A stretch of DNA of 64,000 nucleotides from Dactylosporangium sp. AC04546. Its GTDB lineage: Bacteria > Actinomycetota > Actinomycetes > Mycobacteriales > Micromonosporaceae. The notes below the pieces were generated by a model. The model did not search any database. It had not been told where the DNA came from and saw only the letters and a program-made list of their open reading frames with translations. The first letter of the stretch is position 1. The number at the start of each line of letters is the position of its first letter. The position numbers and the translations under genes are program-made. Shown in pieces: positions 27,662 through 36,417 of the stretch. The stretch covers positions 53,780-117,779 of the forward strand of contig NZ_JAHYSG010000028.1 of the NCBI RefSeq assembly GCF_022095675.1, read 5' to 3'.

Positions 27662-29192
27662 CGGCCGGCCGCCGCAGTCGCCACGTGCCCGACCGGGCGG
27701 CCAGCACCGCGAGGATCGCGCCGCCGGCCAGCAGCGCCAGCAACGGCAGCAGCCCGCCGGCCGGTGGGCGCCAGGCGCCCGTGAACGGGTCGAGGCGCGC
27801 GCCCGGGCCGGACCGGAACCGCGTCATCACGAACGCCAGCAGGTACACGTGCAGCACCACGGCCACGCCGGTCAGGACGGTGCAGTAGGGGCGTAGCCGG
27901 TACCGCCGGGCCAGCCGGTGCTCGAACTCCGGCGCGCTCGCGGCGCACAGCACCACCCCGACGGCCGCCGGCATCGCGTACCGGCCCTGCGCGAACCAGC
28001 CGATGATCGGCAGGTAGTGCAGTTCCAGGGCCACGAGCAGGCCGACGCAGCCGGCGCCGAGCGAGGCGGCGACGAGGCTGAGCCGGCGGCCGCCGTGGAT
28101 CAGGCTCGGTATCACCACGGCGGCCAGCAGCAGGTACCACGCCGCGATGACCACCAGCGGCGGCTTGGTCTCGCCGTAGTCGAACTGGCCGATGACCTGC
28201 TTGAGATAGAACGGGATGCGCCGGGTGGCCAGGACCTGCACCAGCTGCGACGCGGTGAGGTGCTGCGCGTCGCGCACGACCGGGGCGACGCCGGCCACGC
28301 CGGAGTACACCATCCAGCCGAGCGAACCGGCCAGGCCGAGCGACCACGAGCCGGCGAGGATCCAGCGGGTATCGCGACGCCGCCACAGCTCGGCGATCCG
28401 GCCGGGGCGGGCCAGCGTCGCGCACGCCACCACGATGATGATCAGCAGCGCGGGCCCGAGCTGGCGGACGGTGAGCAGCACCAGCGAGCCGGCCCCGGCC
28501 AGCACCAGCAGGCGGCGCACGGCGCGGTCGCCGAGCCGTGCGCCGGGCGTGCGCAGCAGGGCGAGCAGCGCGCAGCAGACGGCGACGCCCGCGGCGATCT
28601 CGAGGCCGTTCGGGTTGACCGAGCCGGCCAGGTTCGCCGCCATCGGCGTCGCGGTGAGCACGACACCGAGCGCGAGCAGCCGGCTGCCGAGCTGCAGCGC
28701 GGCCCCGACCGCGCCGGCCAGCAGCGCGGCCGCGGCCAGCGCCGAGATGAGCCGCGCGAGCAGGATGCCGGTCGGGCCGGGCGCGAGCACCAGCGGCGCA
28801 CCGACGAGCAGGTAGTAGACCGGGCTGTACCTCGCGGCGCCGCTCGGGGTGAGGACGCGGGTCCGGTCGGCGGTCCAGCGCTGGCAGTCGGCCGCGCGCG
28901 CCGGGCGGGGCGACCAGGCGCAGTCGACGTTGTCGTTGCCGGGCAACAGGCTCGCCGGTACCAGGAACGCGGGCTTGGGATCGCCGCGCCGGTCCACGAC
29001 CGTGCGGTCGGTGGTGAGCTGCCCGGTGGTCACGGCGTACGCACGGGCGATGTGGTCCTTCTCGTCGTACGTGCCGTTGACCGGCAGCGCGAGCGCCCAC
29101 CCCGTTGCGACCAGGAAGAACGCCGACATGTAGGGCCACCACCAGCGCCACCACCGTGGCGGAGCGGGCCCCGCGACGCTACTGGGCCGCAT
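27552..29192 (-). CDS. DUF2142 integral membrane protein
   Basis: 546 residues with about 11 membrane helices. The N-terminal segment YMSAFFLVATGWALALPVNG followed by DEKDHIARAYAV is typical of DUF2142, a GT-C-like family often found near surface-polysaccharide genes. An acidic DEKDH after helix 1 resembles the catalytic loop of lipid-linked sugar transferases, but this is unproven. The final 36 residues are Arg/Ala-rich and antisense to the NAD kinase gene, so the natural C-terminus may have extended by loss of a stop. Adjacent LCP and MurJ genes suggest a cell-envelope role. Confidence 0.75.
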   Translation of the reverse strand: MRPSSVAGPAPPRWWRWWWPYMSAFFLVATGWALALPVNGTYDEKDHIARAYAVTTGQLTTDRTVVDRRGDPKPAFLVPASLLPGNDNVDCAWSPRPARAADCQRWTADRTRVLTPSGAARYSPVYYLLVGAPLVLAPGPTGILLARLISALAAAALLAGAVGAALQLGSRLLALGVVLTATPMAANLAGSVNPNGLEIAAGVAVCCALLALLRTPGARLGDRAVRRLLVLAGAGSLVLLTVRQLGPALLIIIVVACATLARPGRIAELWRRRDTRWILAGSWSLGLAGSLGWMVYSGVAGVAPVVRDAQHLTASQLVQVLATRRIPFYLKQVIGQFDYGETKPPLVVIAAWYLLLAAVVIPSLIHGGRRLSLVAASLGAGCVGLLVALELHYLPIIGWFAQGRYAMPAAVGVVLCAASAPEFEHRLARRYRLRPYCTVLTGVAVVLHVYLLAFVMTRFRSGPGARLDPFTGAWRPPAGGLLPLLALLAGGAILAVLAARSGTWRLRRPAVRARGARWRRRRAGAARPGSARPAGRGAPAGRAGSA

Positions 29193-29348
29193 GGCGGGCA
29201 GGACGTACCGGCATGGGGTCCCCGTACCCGGGCACCGCGTTCGGGCGGGTGGAAATGGGGGTTGGTGTCGCGGGACGCCGCGGCCGTTTGTCCACCCAGT
29301 CCGTAGGTTTCACCTGTCTGATGTGCCTTGTGAACAGGAGCCGGCCCG

Positions 29349-30638
29349 GTGACCTCTCGGGATGAACCGCATCGATCCGGTGGTTCGGCGAACAGCCGGC
29401 GCTATCCTCGGCCCCGGCGGGAACCAGGAGACCGGCCCGGCCGCGCGACCGTGGCGATCGGCCGGGCGACCGTGACGACCGGCCGGGATCGGGGCCAACA
29501 GCCCAAGGCTCCGTTGTGGGCGCGGTGGTGCATCGTGCTGGGCACGGTGCTGGCCGTGCTGGCCGGCGCGGTGCTCGTGGCGAAGGAAGCCCTGTTCACG
29601 TACGCACTGCGCGGTGTCGCCCAGCAGAACCTGCTCGGCGACAGCGGCAACCGGGACCAGCAGATCGGCCACGCGTCAGTCACCGGGGCGAAGAACATCC
29701 TGCTCATCGGTGTCGACGCTCGCCCCGGCCAGGACCCTCACGAACCCGTACGCTCCGACTCGATCATCATCCTGCACATCCCGGCGAGCTATGACGCCGC
29801 GTACCTGGTCTCGATCCCCCGGGACACCTGGGTCGAGATTCCGCCGTACGACAACGGGGCCAGGCAGTACCCGGGCGGCCACGACAAGATCAACGCTGCG
29901 TTCGCCTACGGTGGCAACGGCCTGGCCGGGACGGCCGCCCGCGGCCGTGCCGTCGAGCTGCTCGCCCTGACGATCAAGAAACTGTGCGGGGTGACGTTCG
30001 ACGGTGCGGCGATCGTCGACTTCACCGGCTTCCAACAGGTCGTCAACGTGCTCGGCGGGGTCGACATGTACGTGGATCAGGAGACCACGTCCGTGAGCAT
30101 CGGTCACAACAGCAAGGGCGAGACCGTGGTCCCGTTCCGGCAGTACACCAGAGACGACGGCGGCCAGGGCCTGGATCCGGTCCCGGGCGTGACCCCGGTG
30201 GTCTACCACGTCGGCTACCAGCACCTCGAACCGTGGCAGGCCCTCGACTACGTGCGGCAACGCGAGACCCTGCCCAACGGCGACTACGACCGGCAACGCC
30301 ACCAGCAGCAGTTCATCAAGGCCGTCTTCAAGAGGATGCTCAGCAAGGACATGCTCACCAACCCCGTGCGGTTCAACAAGGTCGGCGAGGTCGCCGGCAA
30401 GGCGATGACCATCGACAACGGCGGCATCGACCTGGCCGACTGGGCGTACGCCATGCGCGGCGTGAGCGGCGACGACGTGCTCACCATCAAGTCGAACGAG
30501 GGGACGTTCAACCAGTCTCCCGGCAACGGCACCGCCGAGGAGCTCGACCGGACCACGGTCAACCTGCTCACCGCGGTCCGCACCGACAAGGTCAAGGGCT
30601 TCGTCACCGCCCACCCCGAACTGGTCGCGGGCGGCTGA
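29349..30638 (+). CDS. LytR-CpsA-Psr (LCP) family protein
   Basis: 429 residues. A disordered, Arg-rich cytoplasmic head (about 1-55), one membrane helix (WCIVLGTVLAVLAGAVLV) and an external LCP domain. Key motifs are the pyrophosphate-binding ILLIGVDARPG, RSDSIIILHI, SIPRDTWVEIP and HDKINAAFAYGG. LCP enzymes attach anionic or other glycopolymers from lipid carriers to peptidoglycan. AGGAG lies 8 bases before the GTG 29349. Followed 13 bases later by murJ on the same strand. Confidence 0.92.
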   Translation: MTSRDEPHRSGGSANSRRYPRPRREPGDRPGRATVAIGRATVTTGRDRGQQPKAPLWARWCIVLGTVLAVLAGAVLVAKEALFTYALRGVAQQNLLGDSGNRDQQIGHASVTGAKNILLIGVDARPGQDPHEPVRSDSIIILHIPASYDAAYLVSIPRDTWVEIPPYDNGARQYPGGHDKINAAFAYGGNGLAGTAARGRAVELLALTIKKLCGVTFDGAAIVDFTGFQQVVNVLGGVDMYVDQETTSVSIGHNSKGETVVPFRQYTRDDGGQGLDPVPGVTPVVYHVGYQHLEPWQALDYVRQRETLPNGDYDRQRHQQQFIKAVFKRMLSKDMLTNPVRFNKVGEVAGKAMTIDNGGIDLADWAYAMRGVSGDDVLTIKSNEGTFNQSPGNGTAEELDRTTVNLLTAVRTDKVKGFVTAHPELVAGG

Positions 30639-30651
30639 ACCGGACCGCGTC

Positions 30652-32322
30652 GTGAAGCTCGGCGTGACAACCGGATCGTCCCTGGGACGCGCGGGCCGGG
30701 GAGCGGCCGTGGCGACGCTGGCGTCGCGGGCGGCCGGATTCGTCAGGATCCTCGTGCTGGCGGCCGTGCTCGGACTGGGCAGCCGGCTGCTGGACAGCTA
30801 CAACCTGGCGAACACGTTGCCGAACGCGGTGTACGACCTGGTGGTCGGGGGCGCGATGGCGAGCGTCATCGTGCCGATGCTGACCCGGGCCGTGCTGACG
30901 GAGCCCGACGGGGGAGTGCTCTACGCCCAGCGGCTGCTGACGGTGATCGGCTACGGCCTGGGGGCGGTCACCCTGGTCGCCACGCTGGTGGCCCCCGTGC
31001 TCGTGGACCTGTTCGCGCCCGGCTTCACGGCGGACCAACGGCATCTGGCGATCGTCTTCACCCGGTTCTTCCTGCCGCAGATCCTGTTCTACGGCATGAG
31101 CGCCGCGGCGGGCGCGGTGCTGAACATCCGGGGCCGGTTCGCCGCGCCGATGTGGGCGCCGGTGGCCAACAGCCTGATCGTCACCGCGGTCGGGTTGTTG
31201 TACTTCGTGGTCGGCGGCGCGACCAGCATGCAGGCGTTGACCACGCCCCAGGTGCTGCTGCTGAGCCTCGGCACCAGCGCCGGAGTCTTCGCCCAGATGG
31301 CCCTGGTGATGTCGGCGCTGGCCCGCAGCGGCTTTCCGTTCCGGCCCCGGCTCGATCCCCGGGGTATCGGGATGCGCCGGATCGTCCGGCTCGGCGGCTG
31401 GATGCTGCTGTCCGTCGCCGCGGCCCAGGTGCTGTTCGCGGTCGCCACGAGATCGGCATCGATCAGCGGGCCGGGCGGGATCAGCGCGTACCAGAACGCG
31501 TACGCGTTGTTCCAGATGCCGTTCGCGGTGATCACCCTGTCGGTGATGACGGTGCTGCTGCCACGGTTGAGCCACAGCGCGGCGCTGCTGGACCAGCGCC
31601 GGATCACCGACGACCTGTCGCTGGGCATCCGGCTGGCCGTCGTCGCCATCGCCCCGCTCGCGGCGGCCATGGTGGCGCTCGGTCCGCAGCTCGCCGCGGT
31701 CCTGTTCGCCCACGGGCGCAGCGACCCGTCGGCCGTGGGCCTGCTCGGGACGGTCATGGCGGCGTTCGGACTGGCGCTGGTGCCGTTCAGCGGCTACGCG
31801 ATCCTGCTGCGCGGGTTCTACGCCATGCAGGACACCAGGACGCCGGCGCTGATCACCAGCGGGGTCAGCGTCGTCGGCGTGGCCGGCTGCCTGGCCGCCG
31901 CGGCGTTCCTGCCCGGCCCGGACATCGTCGTGGGCGTCGCGGTCGCCTACGGGGCGGCCTACACCACCGGTCTCGTCACCGCGGGTCTGGTCCTGCGTCA
32001 CCGGCTGGGCCGCATCGACGGCCGGCGGCTGGCGGGCACGCACGCCCGGGTGCTGGTCGCGGCCGCGGTCGCCGCCGGCGTCGCCGCCGCGCTCGCCCGC
32101 CTCCTCAACCCGTTGACCGGGCCGCTCGTCGTCGTCGCCGCGGCGAGCCTGCTCGGCGCGATCGCCTACGTCGTGACCGCGCGCCTGCTGCGCCTCACCG
32201 AACTCGGCCGGCTGGTGGCCACCGCCACCGCGGGCATCCGCGGCGGCGCGAAGCCGCGCCTCACGCGCCAGGTAGCTGACCCGCGTGCTCGATCGGGTCG
32301 GACGGCCCGCCGGACGGGTTGA
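30652..32322 (+). CDS. MurJ/MviN-type lipid flippase
   Basis: 556 residues with about 14 membrane helices. Typical MviN features include an N-terminal ASRAAGFVRILVLAAVLGLG, LANTLPNAVYDLVVGGAM and the FYAMQDTRTPALIT stretch in the second half. It flips lipid II or another undecaprenyl-linked glycan across the membrane. GTG 30652 lies 13 bases after the LCP stop, suggesting a two-gene operon. The C-terminal segment is basic. Last 62 bases overlap the convergent sugar-transferase gene. A dedicated exopolysaccharide flippase role cannot be excluded, since a second murJ is common in actinomycetes. Confidence 0.9.
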   Translation: MKLGVTTGSSLGRAGRGAAVATLASRAAGFVRILVLAAVLGLGSRLLDSYNLANTLPNAVYDLVVGGAMASVIVPMLTRAVLTEPDGGVLYAQRLLTVIGYGLGAVTLVATLVAPVLVDLFAPGFTADQRHLAIVFTRFFLPQILFYGMSAAAGAVLNIRGRFAAPMWAPVANSLIVTAVGLLYFVVGGATSMQALTTPQVLLLSLGTSAGVFAQMALVMSALARSGFPFRPRLDPRGIGMRRIVRLGGWMLLSVAAAQVLFAVATRSASISGPGGISAYQNAYALFQMPFAVITLSVMTVLLPRLSHSAALLDQRRITDDLSLGIRLAVVAIAPLAAAMVALGPQLAAVLFAHGRSDPSAVGLLGTVMAAFGLALVPFSGYAILLRGFYAMQDTRTPALITSGVSVVGVAGCLAAAAFLPGPDIVVGVAVAYGAAYTTGLVTAGLVLRHRLGRIDGRRLAGTHARVLVAAAVAAGVAAALARLLNPLTGPLVVVAAASLLGAIAYVVTARLLRLTELGRLVATATAGIRGGAKPRLTRQVADPRARSGRTARRTG

Positions 32323-33277
32323 TCGGGTCAGCGGCGGCGCGGTTGGCGGGTACGAGCGGCGGGTCGCTGTGGTGGTACCGGCGCTCGCCGCGAACCGTGG
32401 TCAGCACCGCGCGGCCGAGCAGCTTGAGGTCGACCATCACGCTCTGGTGCCGGATGTAGGCGAGGTCCTTCTCCAGCCGTTCCTGGGGCGGCATGTGGAA
32501 CTTCTCGATCTGGGCGATACACGCGATCCCCGGCCGGACCGTGTGCCGTTCGGCGTAGCCGGGCACGGTCTCCAGATGGGAGAGCACCAGAACCGTGCGC
32601 AGCGGGCGCGGACCGACCAGGCTCATCTTGCCGCCCAGGACGTTGATCAGCTCCGGGAGCTCGTCCAGGTGCCAGCGGCGCAACCGCCGGCCGACGCGCA
32701 GCGTGCGCGGATCACCCGCGGGTGACGCCACGGGGCCGGTGAGCCGCTCCGCGCCGTAGCGCATGCTGCGGAACTTGAACTGCCGGAACGTGGCACCGCC
32801 CAGGCCGACGGAGTTCTTGGTGAAGAAGACCGGGCCCGGCTCCTCGAACCAGATGAGCAGCCCGATGATCGGCCACAGCGGCAGCGTGAGGGCGAGCCCG
32901 ACGGACGCGCCGACGATGTCGAAGAGCCGCTTCCCCCTGGGCACTCTGCGACGACGGACCGTGCCCGGGGCGTGGTAGGAGAGCACCATACGCTGGACCC
33001 CCAGCGAGGGCGGCGCGTTGTCCTCCACGATGCCGGCCGTGGCGGCGCTGAGCACGATCCCGCAGGCGAACGCCCCGGTCACCATCAGCAGGGCGACCCG
33101 CGCCGGGACGTCGTAGCCCAGGCGCACCCAGAGCCACGGGGAGAGGATCAGCCCCACCGAGACGAGGAAGGCGATGCGGCAGGTCCAGGCCCGCGCCGTG
33201 CGGGAGATCAGGGACGTGAGGACAACGGCCGGCAGCAACGCCAGGACCATCGACAAGAGCAACACCCAATAGTTCAC
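32261..33277 (-). CDS. Bacterial sugar transferase (undecaprenyl-phosphate priming enzyme)
   Basis: 338 residues. Three N-terminal hydrophobic segments (about 1-85), then the conserved priming-transferase domain: KRLFDIVGASVGLALTLPLW, FRQFKFRSMR, LRRWHLDELPELINVL and GKMSLVGPRPL. It transfers a sugar-1-phosphate to undecaprenyl phosphate to start a repeat unit. GTG start at 33277 with AAGGTAAGAG upstream. The Pro/Gly-rich tail (about 310-338) lies opposite the end of murJ. Forms an exopolysaccharide group with the asparagine-synthase and WecG-like genes upstream. Confidence 0.9.
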   Translation of the reverse strand: MNYWVLLLSMVLALLPAVVLTSLISRTARAWTCRIAFLVSVGLILSPWLWVRLGYDVPARVALLMVTGAFACGIVLSAATAGIVEDNAPPSLGVQRMVLSYHAPGTVRRRRVPRGKRLFDIVGASVGLALTLPLWPIIGLLIWFEEPGPVFFTKNSVGLGGATFRQFKFRSMRYGAERLTGPVASPAGDPRTLRVGRRLRRWHLDELPELINVLGGKMSLVGPRPLRTVLVLSHLETVPGYAERHTVRPGIACIAQIEKFHMPPQERLEKDLAYIRHQSVMVDLKLLGRAVLTTVRGERRYHHSDPPLVPANRAAADPINPSGGPSDPIEHAGQLPGA

Positions 33278-33322
33278 GGTCTCTTACCTTCAGCAGTACT
33301 CCTGGTGATGGCGGATGCGCGG

Positions 33323-35206
33323 CTAGAGGTACGCCTTCTCCTGCTCGGCCCACATGGTGAGGAGCAACAGGATCCAGATCTCGCGGGCATGCTCGGCCGT
33401 GCCGCTCAGGTGCCGGTTGACGATCGCGTTCACCTCGTCGAACTGGAGGTAGCCCTGCCGCTGCAGGACGTCCCGGCTCAGGTACTCGCGCAGCAGTGGT
33501 TTGAACACGCCGCGCAGCCATCTGGGGAGCGGGGCGTTGAAGCCCTTCTTGCGCATCGCGACGATCTCCGGCGGCAGCAGATCGGCCATCGTCCGGCGCA
33601 GCAGGAGTTTCGGCCGCAGCCCGGGGGACTTCAGCCGGCCCGGCAGGGAGAACGCGAACTCGATCATCGGGGTCGCGAGCAACGGGACCCGTACCTCCAG
33701 CGAGTGCGCCATGCTCAGCCGGTCGACCTTGGTCAGCACGTCGTCGGGGAGGTACACCTGAGCATCGGTGTACTGGAACCGGGTCAACTGGTCGAAGCCC
33801 GCGCCGGCCCGGTCGTGCGGCTCGTGCGTCTCGTAGGTGTCGGTCATCTCGGCGAAGACGTCAGGCTGCAGGATTCGCGCCTTGTGCGCCTCGCGGAAGA
33901 CCACCCGCCACAGGTAGTGGCTGCGGCCCGGGTGCTGGACCGCGTTCTCGACGAACCGTCGCGCCTTGAAGTCGAAGCTCGCCCGGGCACTCGAGCGGGG
34001 CAGGAACCTGAGCAGCGAGGGAGCGATGCGGACCGTCAGCGCCCGGGGCAGGTGCCGGTAGTAGCGGGCGAGCTTGTCCGCCTGGTACGTCAGGTAACCG
34101 GCGAACAGCTCGTCCCCGCCGTCCCCGCTCAACGCCACCGTCACCTGCCGCCGGGTGAACTCGCACAGGTAGTAGGTGGGCACCATGGACGGGTCGGCGA
34201 ACGGCTCGTCGAAGCAGGGCAGCATGCCCTCGGCCACGTCCTGTGCCCGTGGTTCGACCAGCAGCGCGGTGTGCTCGGTGCCGAACCGCCGCGCGACCAG
34301 CGCGGCCGCGCTGCGCTCGTCGTAGGACCGGTCCGCGAAGCCCACCGAGAACGTCTTCAGGACGGCGTCCGGCTCCGCCAGGCGGGCCGCGGCGACGACA
34401 GTGCTGGAGTCCATGCCACCGCTGAGGAAGAAGCCGAGCGGCACGTCGGCGACCATCTGCTGACGGACGCTGTCGACGATCAGGTCGCGCAGCAGCTGAG
34501 GTGTCGAGGCGGCCGTCAGGTCGCGGCGCGGCGTCACGTCGGCGAGGGCCCAGTAACGCTCGACGGTGTACGCGCCGTCCTGCCACACCAGCGCTGTGCC
34601 CGGTTCCAGCTTACGGATCTTCCGGTACATGGTCCGGGGCGCCGGCACGTACATCAGCGACAGGTATGCGCCGAGCGCCTGCATGTCCGGCGACCGGTCG
34701 GAGACGGCACACAGCACCGCCTTCATCTCCGAGCCGAACACCAGACCACCGTCGCGCTCCGCGTAGTAGAGTGGCTTCACCCCGACGCGGTCGCGGCACA
34801 CCACCAACCGGCGGCTGGTCTCGTCGAACACCGCGATGGCGAACATGCCCTCCAGATGCCGCGCGAAGTCCGAGCCGTACTCCTCGTACAGGTGCGGAAT
34901 GACCTCGGCGTCGCTGCCGGAAGCGAACCGGTGACCGCGAGCGGCGAGCTCGCGACGCAGGTCGCGATGGTTGTAGATCTCCCCGTTGAGCACCGCGTGC
35001 ACGGTCCCGTCCTCGGAGCGCACCGGCTGCTGTCCGTGCACCACGTCGATGACGGCCAGGCGCCGCACGGCGAGACCGACCGTGTCGCCGAGGTAGAAGC
35101 CCTCTTCGTCGGGGCCGCGGTGGGTCAGGGTCCGGCACATGACGCGCAACCGGTCCGGGTCGACCGTGCCCGCTTCGGCGGTCACGATGCCGGTGATCCC
35201 GCACAT
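33323..35206 (-). CDS. asnB: Asparagine synthase (glutamine-hydrolysing), surface-glycan type
   Basis: 627 residues. Begins MCGITGIVTAEAG, so the N-terminal Cys nucleophile of the class-II glutaminase is exposed; HRGPDEEGFY and LNGEIYNHRDL are intact. The synthetase half has the PP-loop FFLSGGMDSSTVVA and the LSGDGGDELFAGY site. Besides making asparagine, members within polysaccharide clusters amidate uronic acids or peptide parts of glycans. GGAG precedes ATG 35206. Flanked by priming transferase and WecG-type transferase, which favours a glycan role (inference). Confidence 0.88.
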   Translation of the reverse strand: MCGITGIVTAEAGTVDPDRLRVMCRTLTHRGPDEEGFYLGDTVGLAVRRLAVIDVVHGQQPVRSEDGTVHAVLNGEIYNHRDLRRELAARGHRFASGSDAEVIPHLYEEYGSDFARHLEGMFAIAVFDETSRRLVVCRDRVGVKPLYYAERDGGLVFGSEMKAVLCAVSDRSPDMQALGAYLSLMYVPAPRTMYRKIRKLEPGTALVWQDGAYTVERYWALADVTPRRDLTAASTPQLLRDLIVDSVRQQMVADVPLGFFLSGGMDSSTVVAAARLAEPDAVLKTFSVGFADRSYDERSAAALVARRFGTEHTALLVEPRAQDVAEGMLPCFDEPFADPSMVPTYYLCEFTRRQVTVALSGDGGDELFAGYLTYQADKLARYYRHLPRALTVRIAPSLLRFLPRSSARASFDFKARRFVENAVQHPGRSHYLWRVVFREAHKARILQPDVFAEMTDTYETHEPHDRAGAGFDQLTRFQYTDAQVYLPDDVLTKVDRLSMAHSLEVRVPLLATPMIEFAFSLPGRLKSPGLRPKLLLRRTMADLLPPEIVAMRKKGFNAPLPRWLRGVFKPLLREYLSRDVLQRQGYLQFDEVNAIVNRHLSGTAEHAREIWILLLLTMWAEQEKAYL

Positions 35207-35253
35207 CGAGTTTCTCCGTTTCGATCGATCGGTGACAGCGGTGGCGGGCGCGA

Positions 35254-36129
35254 TCAGACCGGCGGCGGATCGGCCAGCCGGTACAGCGGTTCCGGCGCGG
35301 CCGGCGTCCACAGCCGCGTCTTCTGTGCGGACAACCGGAGCAGGTAGCCGGGTCCGAGGAGCAGATAGCGGCGCCACAGCCGGCGCGGCTCGGACATCAA
35401 CCGCCACAGCCAGGCCAGGCCGTACCGCTGCATCGCGCGCGGTGCGGGAGCGAGCCGGCCGGCGTGATAGTCGAACGCCGCCCCGACCGCCAGCAGTGGC
35501 ATGGCCAGCCGCGCCCGCATCGCATGGACGAACGTCTCCTGCCGCGGGCAGCCGAGGCCGACCAGGACCAGGCGGGCCCCCGAACGGCTGATCCGATCGG
35601 CGATCTGCTCGGGCTCGCCGGGCCGGGCGGAACGGAACTTCGACGCCTCGGCGCCGGCGATCCGCAACTGCGGCAGCATCCCGCTCAACGACGCCGCCAG
35701 CTGCTCGACTGTTCGCGCGGTCGAGCCGTACAGATAGACCGGCAACCCCTCGTCGGCCGCCCGGCGCAGCACCCGCAGCGTCAGCTCGGGCCCGCTGACC
35801 CACTCGCGCAGGCCTGCCGCGTGCAGCAGGTTGAGCGCCCACCGTACCGGCTGGCCGTCCGCCGCCACCACGTCGAACGCATTCAGCCTGGCGCCGAACG
35901 CACGGTTCGAGACCCCGGTCATCACGCCGTGCACGGCCAGTGCGGTGAGGATGAACGGGCGCCGGTCGACGGCGGCCGCGACCACCTTCTCGACCGCCGC
36001 GTCGTAGTCGATGACGTCGACCATGACGCCCATCACGCTACGTTTGCCAGCATCGATGCCTTGCGGAGCCGGCCGGAATGCCGGACCGCCCGCTTCACGG
36101 GAGCGCTCCAGCTCGAACCCGGTAGTCAA
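35254..36129 (-). CDS. WecG/TagA/CpsF-family glycosyltransferase
   Basis: About 291 residues. Core motifs: PFILTALAVHGVMTG, ADGQPVRWA, RVSGPELT-like SGPELTLRVL, VYLYGSTARTVEQ, LVLVGLGCPRQETFV and VGAAFDYHAG, all typical of GT26 enzymes that add N-acetylmannosamine(uronate) to the lipid-linked primer. A TTG at 36129 with AAAGGA 6 bases before is the preferred start; ATG 36033, giving 259 residues, also fits. An open frame continues upstream antisense to the next gene for over 1000 codons but is spurious. First gene of the (-) glycan group. Confidence 0.82.
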   Translation of the reverse strand: MTTGFELERSREAGGPAFRPAPQGIDAGKRSVMGVMVDVIDYDAAVEKVVAAAVDRRPFILTALAVHGVMTGVSNRAFGARLNAFDVVAADGQPVRWALNLLHAAGLREWVSGPELTLRVLRRAADEGLPVYLYGSTARTVEQLAASLSGMLPQLRIAGAEASKFRSARPGEPEQIADRISRSGARLVLVGLGCPRQETFVHAMRARLAMPLLAVGAAFDYHAGRLAPAPRAMQRYGLAWLWRLMSEPRRLWRRYLLLGPGYLLRLSAQKTRLWTPAAPEPLYRLADPPPV

Positions 36130-36417
36130 ACGCGTTCCTTTCGTGTCGCCCACCAGCACGCCGCGCTGACCGTGCGGGTCGCACGCCGGTACATCACCCG
36201 CCGGACTCGCGGCGGGACGTAGCCGAGCCGTACCCCTTCGGCGGCCGATCACGCCGCGCGATGGCACCTTGCAGGGTGGCTTCGCGAAGGAGGTACGACA
36301 CGGGTCAGTGACGCACGGACGCTGCCGCTGTCGGCGGGCATGACAACCCCTTTCGGGTGGCGGCGCAGCGCCGGCGTCCCCGACTGATTCCGGACGTTCC
36401 GCTACGGTGGGGTGGTC